Source: JAICYJ01 sp035473255
GTDB taxonomy: Bacteria > Actinomycetota > Thermoleophilia > Gaiellales > JAICJC01
Assembly (NCBI GenBank): GCA_035473255.1
Contig: DATIOK010000233.1
Location: 1-10,470, forward strand
Direction of reading: 5' to 3'
Length of the DNA stretch: 10,470 nucleotides
The notes below the pieces were generated by a model. The model ran no database searches. It was not told the origin of the DNA and worked only from the letters and a program-made list of their open reading frames with translations. Shown here piece after piece: positions 6,228-10,470 of this stretch. The position numbers were made by a program, and so were the translations under genes. Within the stretch, counting starts at the first letter, position 1. Each line of letters starts with the position of its first letter.

Positions 6228-6304
6228 CTACGAATTTCGTAGGAAAGGGGGCCCTGGACTACGAAATTCGTAGCTTTACGCCCTCAGAGCTACGAATTTC
6301 GTGC
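6228..6304. promoter_or_regulatory. Array of three 15-bp palindromes, 31 bp apart (operator-like)
   Basis: CTACGAATTTCGTAG (6228-6242) and CTACGAAATTCGTAG (6259-6273) are perfect 7+1+7 palindromes. CTACGAATTTCGTGC (6290-6304) keeps the left arm and five right-arm bases. The centres at 6235, 6266 and 6297 are exactly 31 bp apart, close to three helical turns, and the two 16-base spacers share no sequence. The units are AT-rich in a GC-rich region and end about 54 bases before the aminopeptidase ATG. This looks like a multi-site operator for a dimeric regulator. The spacers are far too short for a CRISPR array. Confidence 0.7.
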
Positions 6305-6334
6305 AACACCGGTGCCAGGCGCGGGTGTTGCACG
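6300..6334. repeat. Dyad element copy 2: 11-bp perfect inverted repeat
   Basis: CGTGCAACACC (6300-6310) faces GGTGTTGCACG (6324-6334) across 13 bases. The core GTGCAAC-N19-GTTGCAC (6301-6333) is the second copy of the element at 6189. The C:G pair of copy 1 is replaced by T:A here, so the symmetry is kept. Its left arm overlaps the right half of the third palindrome. Confidence 0.65.
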
Positions 6335-6342
6335 GCCCCGGC

Positions 6343-6348
6343 TAGGCT
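6343..6348 (+). promoter_or_regulatory. Putative -10 box of the aminopeptidase promoter
   Basis: TAGGCT lies nine bases before the ATG at 6358 and no Shine-Dalgarno is seen. A leaderless or nearly leaderless transcript is likely. The dyad at 6300-6334 would cover the -35 region. Confidence 0.45.
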
Positions 6349-6357
6349 GCCGTCTGG

Positions 6358-7398
6358 ATGTCCCGCGACCAGCTGTTCGAAGCCGTGCGCGCCCTGCTCG
6401 AGTTGCACTCGCCGAGCGGCGTCGAAGACGAGATCGATGCCCACCTGATGAACGCGCTGGCGCCGCACGGCACCCCGCAGGTGGACGGCGCCGGGAACAT
6501 CATCCTGTCGCTGGCCGGCCCCGACGGCGGCGGCGAGGGCAAGGTGGCTCTGCTCGCCCACAAGGACGAGATCGGCGGGCTGGTCAAGCGCGTCGAGGAG
6601 GGCGGCCGGCTGATCGCCCAGACGCTCGGCGACGCGCATCCCTGGATCTGGGGCGAGGGGCCGGTGGAGGTGCTGGGCCGGCACGACACGGTGCTGGGCG
6701 TGCTGTCGTTCGGGGCGCGGCACGTCTCCGATGAGTCGCCGCAGCGAAAGCAGCTCGACGACACGCCCGTGAAGTGGAAGGATGCGTGGATCGAGACCAA
6801 GCTCAGCGCCGACGCACTGGAGGCGGCCGGCGTCACCGTCGGCTCGCGTATCGTCCCCGCGCGCTGGCGCAAGCGGCCGGTGCTGCTGGGCGACGACGGC
6901 GAGTACGTGGCCTGTCACGCGCTCGACGACAAGGTCGCCGTTGCGATGCTGCTCGAGCTGGCCGGCCGGCTGGATGCTCCCAACCGCCCGATCGACCTGG
7001 TGTTCACGACCCGCGAGGAGGTCGGCTGCCAGGGCTCGCAGTACTACGCGCGCAGCACCGACGCCGTTGCGATTGTGGCGCTGGAAGTGGTGCCCGTGGC
7101 CAAGGAGTATGCGATCGAGCCCGGCCCCGACCCCGTCATCATCAGAGCCGACTCCTACGCGCCGCTCGATGAGGGGCTGTCGTGGGAGCTGGCCGATGCG
7201 GCCGCCGCCGCGGGCGTGACCGTGCGCCACGCGGCCGTCACGCGCTACGGATCCGATGCCTCATCCAGCCTCGACAGCGGGCGCGTGCCGCGCAGCGCCT
7301 GCCTGGCCGCCGCCACCGAGAACACCCACGGCTTCGAGATCGCACACCTCGACGCGATCGACGGCTGCGTGCGGATCCTGCACAACTGGCTGGGTTAG
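6358..7398 (+). CDS. M42-family metallo-aminopeptidase
   Basis: A 346-aa protein, the normal length for family M42 (glutamyl aminopeptidase / TET-like, formerly 'CelM endoglucanase'). These are cytoplasmic di-metal enzymes that trim N-terminal residues from peptides, often as large oligomers. The ligand blocks run in order: AHKDEIGG (67-74) with His68 and Asp70, HALDDKVA (187-194) with the bridging Asp, TTREEVGCQGS (217-227) with the catalytic/ligand Glu pair 220-221, and ALEVVP (241-246), where most members have Asp and this one Glu243. ENTHGFEIAHLDAI (321-334) supplies the final His. The segment 75-180 is the inserted oligomerisation domain. The ATG at 6358 follows a TAGGCT box. An unusual set of dyads upstream suggests dedicated control. 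It ends 13 bases before a tRNA gene. Confidence 0.9.
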   Translation: MSRDQLFEAVRALLELHSPSGVEDEIDAHLMNALAPHGTPQVDGAGNIILSLAGPDGGGEGKVALLAHKDEIGGLVKRVEEGGRLIAQTLGDAHPWIWGEGPVEVLGRHDTVLGVLSFGARHVSDESPQRKQLDDTPVKWKDAWIETKLSADALEAAGVTVGSRIVPARWRKRPVLLGDDGEYVACHALDDKVAVAMLLELAGRLDAPNRPIDLVFTTREEVGCQGSQYYARSTDAVAIVALEVVPVAKEYAIEPGPDPVIIRADSYAPLDEGLSWELADAAAAAGVTVRHAAVTRYGSDASSSLDSGRVPRSACLAAATENTHGFEIAHLDAIDGCVRILHNWLG

Positions 7399-7411
7399 AA
7401 TCCCGCCTCCT

Positions 7412-7485
7412 GGCGGAGTAGCTCAGCTGGTTAGAGCAGCGGAATCATAATCCGCGTGTCGGGGGTTCGAGTCCCTCCTCCGCTA
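7412..7485 (+). tRNA. tRNA-Met (anticodon CAT), elongator type
   Basis: 74 bases that fold as a full cloverleaf: acceptor GGCGGAG with CTCCGCT (G1 pairs with T72), D arm GCTC/GAGC, anticodon stem GCGGA/TCCGC with loop ATCATAA (CAT at 7446-7448), and T arm GGGGG/CCCTC with TTCGAGT. The discriminator is A73. The bases after it are CCT, so CCA is not fully encoded and must be added. The G1:T72 pair and GTAGCTCAG D-arm start fit elongator Met. An initiator would carry an unpaired 1-72 base pair and GGG/CCC anticodon stem pairs, and neither is here. A lysidine-type tRNA-Ile2 also has CAT and cannot be fully excluded. Confidence 0.93.
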
Positions 7486-7638
7486 CCTCGCACCAAGTGG
7501 TTTCACTGAGACAGTTCGCTGCCGTTCTCGGGTAGTGGCGCCACCGTTGGAGCCGGGCCGACCCCCACGGCCGTTGGTGGTGCAGGCCGTACCTGAGCGG
7601 TGCGGATTCTGGGTCGCAAGACACCTGCCTGCCCCACG

Positions 7639-7660
7639 GCCGGCGGCACTGCCGACCGGC
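7639..7660. other. GC-rich hairpin in the 236-base leader between tRNA and MMPL gene
   Basis: GCCGGCGGC (7639-7647) can pair with GCCG-A-CCGGC (7651-7660), giving nine pairs with one bulged A and a three-base ACT loop. No T-run follows. It may end the tRNA transcript or be a leader structure about 63 bases before the MMPL start. The rest of 7486-7709 shows only the 10-bp palindrome GTGGCGCCAC (7535-7544) and no credible gene. Confidence 0.3.
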
Positions 7661-7709
7661 AATCCTTGCGCATCCCGCCGCGGCATAGCGCCCGGCTCTC
7701 ACTGTCTCT

Positions 7710-7715
7710 AAGGAG
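7710..7715 (+). promoter_or_regulatory. Shine-Dalgarno of the MMPL transporter
   Basis: AAGGAG eight bases before the ATG at 7724 is a consensus ribosome-binding site. Unlike the other plus-strand genes here, this one has a real leader. Confidence 0.75.
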
Positions 7716-7723
7716 TTTTCACG

Positions 7724-9940
7724 ATGCGTACGATCGATACCCCGAAAGGTCTTGCGGCCCGGCTCGGTGGTTGGAGCGCGCGCCACAAAAAGTCCGTTCT
7801 CGCCGGCTGGTTTGTGTTCGTGGCGCTGGCGATGCTGGTCAGCATGTTCGTTCCGGCGAACAAGCTGACCAAGGCCGATCAGTTCACCGGCGAGTCCGGG
7901 CGGGCTGAGAAGACGTTGGAGTCGAGCTTCCCGAAGCCCGCCAGCGAGATGGTGCTGATTCACAGCAGCTCGCTGACAACCGACGACGCCGCGTTCGCGC
8001 GCGGCATCAGCCAGACGGCGGCCGGCTTCGCCGCGCTGCCCGTGGTCGATCATCTGCGAGCTCCCGGTCGCGGCGACGGCACCGGCCTGGTCTCGAAGGA
8101 TCGTCATTCGGCGCTGATCACCTTCACGATCAAGGGTGACGCCGCCACTGCCTCGAACCGGATCGCACCGGTGGTCGCTGCCGTCAAGGACGCCCAGCGG
8201 GCCAACCCCGCGCTGCGCATCGAGGAGTTCGGCGACGCTACCTCTGGCGCCCAGCTCGACAAGAAGGTGCAGAGCGATCTGCACAAGGCCGAGACGATGT
8301 CGCTTCCGATCACGCTGCTGATCCTGGTGATCGCGTTCGGCGCGATCGTGGCGGCGGGCGTGCCGGTGCTGCTGGCGATCTCGGCCGTGCTGGCCACGAT
8401 CGGCCTGGTCTCGATCCCGAGCCAGATCTTCCCGATCGATGACAACGCCTCGATCGTGATCACGCTGATCGGGATGGCGGTGGGTGTCGACTACTCGCTG
8501 TTCTACCTCAAGCGCGAGCGCGAGGAGCGGGCGAACGGACACGACCAGCAGACGGCGCTGGCGATCGCCTCGGCCACCTCCGGCCGCGCCATCCTGGTGT
8601 CCGGCTTCACGGTGATGGTGGCCATGGCCGGCCAGTTCCTGACCGGCGACAAGGGCTCGACCTCGTTCGCGGTTGGCACCATCATGGTGGTCGCCGTGGC
8701 CATGCTGGGCTCGCTAACGGCGCTCCCGGCCGCGCTGGCCCTGCTTGGCCGGCACGTCGACAAGGGCCGCATCCGGGTGCCCTTCCGACGGTCGGCTGCC
8801 CGACGCCGGGAGGGCCGCATCTGGGGCGCCGTTCTGACACGGGTGCTGCGCCGGCCGGCCGCGGCAGCCGCCCTCTCGCTGGCGATCCTGCTGGCGATCG
8901 CATCTCCGGCGTTGCACTTCCGAGTCCACAACACCGGCATCAACGACCTGCCGCCAGGACTGCCCGGGATCGCCGTGCTCAAGCATGTCGAGAAGGCGTT
9001 CCCGAGCAACGACACGCCGGCCACCGTCGTGATCACGGCGGACGACACCCGCGCCCCGGCCGTCCGCTCGGCGATCACCGATCTCGAGCAGCGGGCGGTC
9101 GCAAGCGGGGCCGTGCATCAGCCGATCGACCTCACCAGGGACTCGACCGGCACCGTCGCGGTGCTGTCGATGCCACTGGCCGGCGACGGCACCGACTCGG
9201 CCTCGAAGCAGGCCTTGACGACACTGCACGACCGGCTGATCCCTTCCACATTGGGGACGGTCGACAACGTCACCGTCAACGTCACCGGCCAGACCGCGAT
9301 CGACCGCGACCAGAGCACGATGCTGTCGCGCAACACGCCACTGGTGTTCGGGTTCGTGCTGACGCTGGCGTTCGTGCTGCTGATGGTCACGTTCCGGTCG
9401 ATCGTGATCCCGGTCAAGGCGATCATCCTGAACCTGCTGTCCGTGGCCGCCGCGTACGGCGTGCTCGTGGCGGTGTTCCAGGATGGCCACGGCTCCTCGC
9501 TGCTGGGCTTCACGCCCACAGGCGGCGTCGCACCGTGGCTACCGCTGTTCCTGTTCGTGATCCTGTTCGGTCTGTCGATGGACTACCACGTGTTCATTCT
9601 CAGCCGCATCAAGGAGCTGGTCGACAGCGGCATGTCGACCGAGGATGCCGTCTCGGAGGGCATCAAGAGCACGGCCGGCACCGTCACCAGCGCGGCGCTC
9701 GTGATGGTCGGGGTGTTCTCGATCTTCATGACGCTCAGCATCGTCGACCTGAAGGAGTTCGGGGTCGGCCTGGCCGCGGCCGTGCTGATCGACGCCACCA
9801 TCGTCCGCGGCGTCCTGCTTCCGGCCAGCATGCAGCTGCTGGGCGACTGGAACTGGTATCTACCCAAGCCGCTGCGGTGGCTGCCGCGGTTCCAGATCGA
9901 GGCCGCTCCCCGAACGGTGGTGGAAACCTCCGGCGACTAA
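7724..9940 (+). CDS. MMPL family RND-type transporter
   Basis: A 738-aa inner-membrane protein with the two-fold RND layout: TM1 (about 24-44), a first extracytoplasmic loop (45-190), five TM helices (about 191-345), a basic cytoplasmic linker (346-365), TM7 (378-396), a second loop (397-535), and five more TM helices (538-705). The proton-relay Asp-Tyr pairs are present in GMAVGVDYSLFYLKRE (Asp256-Tyr257) and GLSMDYHVFILSRIKE (Asp620-Tyr621). The ending GDWNWYLPKPLRWLPR is the usual MMPL signature. At 738 aa it is shorter than mycobacterial lipid exporters, matching the compact actinobacterial members. These export lipids, siderophores or toxic compounds using the proton gradient; no partner gene or regulator is adjacent, so the cargo is unknown. 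The start is fixed by AAGGAG. Confidence 0.93.
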   Translation: MRTIDTPKGLAARLGGWSARHKKSVLAGWFVFVALAMLVSMFVPANKLTKADQFTGESGRAEKTLESSFPKPASEMVLIHSSSLTTDDAAFARGISQTAAGFAALPVVDHLRAPGRGDGTGLVSKDRHSALITFTIKGDAATASNRIAPVVAAVKDAQRANPALRIEEFGDATSGAQLDKKVQSDLHKAETMSLPITLLILVIAFGAIVAAGVPVLLAISAVLATIGLVSIPSQIFPIDDNASIVITLIGMAVGVDYSLFYLKREREERANGHDQQTALAIASATSGRAILVSGFTVMVAMAGQFLTGDKGSTSFAVGTIMVVAVAMLGSLTALPAALALLGRHVDKGRIRVPFRRSAARRREGRIWGAVLTRVLRRPAAAAALSLAILLAIASPALHFRVHNTGINDLPPGLPGIAVLKHVEKAFPSNDTPATVVITADDTRAPAVRSAITDLEQRAVASGAVHQPIDLTRDSTGTVAVLSMPLAGDGTDSASKQALTTLHDRLIPSTLGTVDNVTVNVTGQTAIDRDQSTMLSRNTPLVFGFVLTLAFVLLMVTFRSIVIPVKAIILNLLSVAAAYGVLVAVFQDGHGSSLLGFTPTGGVAPWLPLFLFVILFGLSMDYHVFILSRIKELVDSGMSTEDAVSEGIKSTAGTVTSAALVMVGVFSIFMTLSIVDLKEFGVGLAAAVLIDATIVRGVLLPASMQLLGDWNWYLPKPLRWLPRFQIEAAPRTVVETSGD

Positions 9941-9949
9941 ACCTCCACA

Positions 9950-10007
9950 TTCCCACGCATGACCTCGAGCGGCCCGCCACACGGCGGGCCGCTCTGCGGC
10001 GTGGGAA
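9950..10007. terminator. Large compound hairpin after the MMPL gene, terminator-like without a T-run
   Basis: An inner perfect 12-bp stem, GAGCGGCCCGCC (9967-9978) with GGCGGGCCGCTC (9983-9994), has an ACAC loop. It is enclosed by an outer perfect 9-bp stem, TTCCCACGC (9950-9958) with GCGTGGGAA (9999-10007). It starts nine bases after the transporter stop. No U-tract follows, so it may be a non-canonical actinobacterial terminator or an mRNA 3' end stabiliser. Confidence 0.6.
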
Positions 10008-10038
10008 CGGCAGCGCCGATCCACCAGAATCGGTGAGC

Positions 10039-10044
10039 TATGGT
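10039..10044 (+). promoter_or_regulatory. Putative -10 box of the SnoaL-like gene
   Basis: TATGGT lies nine bases before the ATG at 10054 with no ribosome-binding site. A short dyad, CCGAT (10016-10020) with ATCGG (10029-10033), sits just upstream in the -35 region and may be an operator. Confidence 0.45.
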
Positions 10045-10053
10045 CCTGAAACG

Positions 10054-10467
10054 ATGACCATGCTGGAGCGGTTGCGGGATGCGACGAACGCGCACGACGC
10101 CGGGCTCTTGGCGTCGTTGTTCGCTCAGGACTATCGAAGCGCGCAACCGCTGCACCCGAGTCGTGGGTTTGGCGGGAGTTCTCAGGTACTGGAGAACTGG
10201 TTATCGGTCTTCGAGGGCGTGCCCGACTTCAACTCGGAACTGGTCGCCTCAGCGGTGGACGGGAACACCGAATGGGGTGAGTGGAGCTGGAGGGGGCACC
10301 ACGTGGATGGCTCCACCTTCGCCATGCGTGGCGTCACGATCTTCGTGATGCGTGACGGCCTGGTCGCCGAAGGACGCTTGTACATGGAGCCCGTTGAGGC
10401 CGGTGGTGGGGACATCGCCGCTGCTGTGGAGGAGCTGTACAGGCCGCCTCCGCCGCCTTCGGACTGA
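10054..10467 (+). CDS. SnoaL-like / NTF2-fold protein (ester cyclase or SnoaL domain)
   Basis: A 137-aa protein with the plan of the SnoaL/NTF2-like family: an N-terminal helix, MTMLERLRDATNAHDAGLLA, then SLFAQDYRSAQPLHP, GVPDFNSELVASAVDGNTEW and a beta sheet, GEWSWRGHHVDGSTFAMRGV, with IFVMRDGLVAEGRLYME closing the cone. The DGLVAEGRLY segment is the usual conserved last strand. The tail RPPPPPSD is proline-rich and probably disordered. The fold is used by polyketide cyclases, isomerases and many orphan enzymes; no cluster partner is present, so the reaction is unknown. An in-frame GTG at 10033 is a possible earlier start, but the TATGGT box would then lie inside the gene. The stop is three bases from the right edge. 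Confidence 0.8.
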   Translation: MTMLERLRDATNAHDAGLLASLFAQDYRSAQPLHPSRGFGGSSQVLENWLSVFEGVPDFNSELVASAVDGNTEWGEWSWRGHHVDGSTFAMRGVTIFVMRDGLVAEGRLYMEPVEAGGGDIAAAVEELYRPPPPPSD

Positions 10468-10470
10468 TCG

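Noticed and set aside
6228..6304. CRISPR array
   Set aside because: Repeats of 15 bp with 16-bp spacers are far below CRISPR sizes and no cas gene is present.
6189..6333. Insertion sequence or MITE with target duplication
   Set aside because: The flanks (GGGCCGGC left and GGCCCCGG right) do not give a convincing target-site duplication, so a mobile element is left only as an alternative.
7445..8542. 365-codon minus-strand open frame ending in GLEPPTRGL
   Set aside because: Its C-terminal translation over the tRNA (EEGLEPPTRGL-like) is a well-known artefact of reading tRNA genes in reverse, and the rest is antisense to the MMPL gene.
9959..10036. 25-codon ORF across the hairpin after the MMPL gene
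   Set aside because: No ribosome-binding site, and its sequence is dictated by the perfect inverted repeats.
9535..10053. Extension of the SnoaL-like frame back into the MMPL gene
   Set aside because: It is the out-of-frame shadow of the transporter, crosses the compound hairpin and shows no homology; the real start is near 10054.

Overview
The window is GC-rich, gene-dense bacterial DNA. It reads as an actinobacterium, and I would lean towards a deep lineage such as Thermoleophilia. The reasons are the base composition, the short GTG/ATG leaders with a TANNNT box 6 to 9 bases before the start codon and no Shine-Dalgarno, the actinobacterial-type MMPL transporter, the GH15 protein and the style of the Met tRNA. 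The class-level placement is inference, not something read directly.

Layout. (1) Positions 1-553 (minus strand) hold the N-terminal part of a flavin amine oxidase that runs off the left edge. It is divergent, across only 36 bases, from a beta-lactamase-fold serine hydrolase (590-1996). (2) The hydrolase converges on a GH15 glucoamylase/trehalase-like enzyme (1993-3795, minus); their stop codons share one CTAG. The GH15 gene is the last member of a minus-strand operon: split transketolase N subunit (4781-5461), C subunit (3897-4784, ATGA overlap), a doubtful 23-codon ORF, then GH15. (3) An ArsR/SmtB-type repressor with a Cys-X-Cys motif (5530-5826) is divergent from that operon, and the 68 bases between them carry two small dyads. 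(4) A small conserved actinobacterial-type protein (5829-6053, minus) converges on arsR. (5) A 304-base intergenic region (6054-6357) is unusually full of dyad symmetry. It holds three 15-bp palindromes exactly 31 bp apart, flanked on both sides by a repeated 33-bp dyad element, plus two further repeat types. (6) It leads into an M42-type aminopeptidase (6358-7398), an elongator-type tRNA-Met(CAT) (7412-7485), an MMPL/RND transporter (7724-9940), a large compound hairpin, and a 137-aa SnoaL/NTF2-like protein (10054-10467).

How the genes fit together. The clearest unit is arsR with the split transketolase and GH15 operon. It would release glucose from an alpha-glucoside (possibly trehalose) and rearrange ketose/aldose phosphates, possibly under a thiol- or metal-responsive repressor; the regulatory link is inference. 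The other genes look like ordinary single-gene units. The most unusual feature is the symmetrical operator-like array at 6189-6334.
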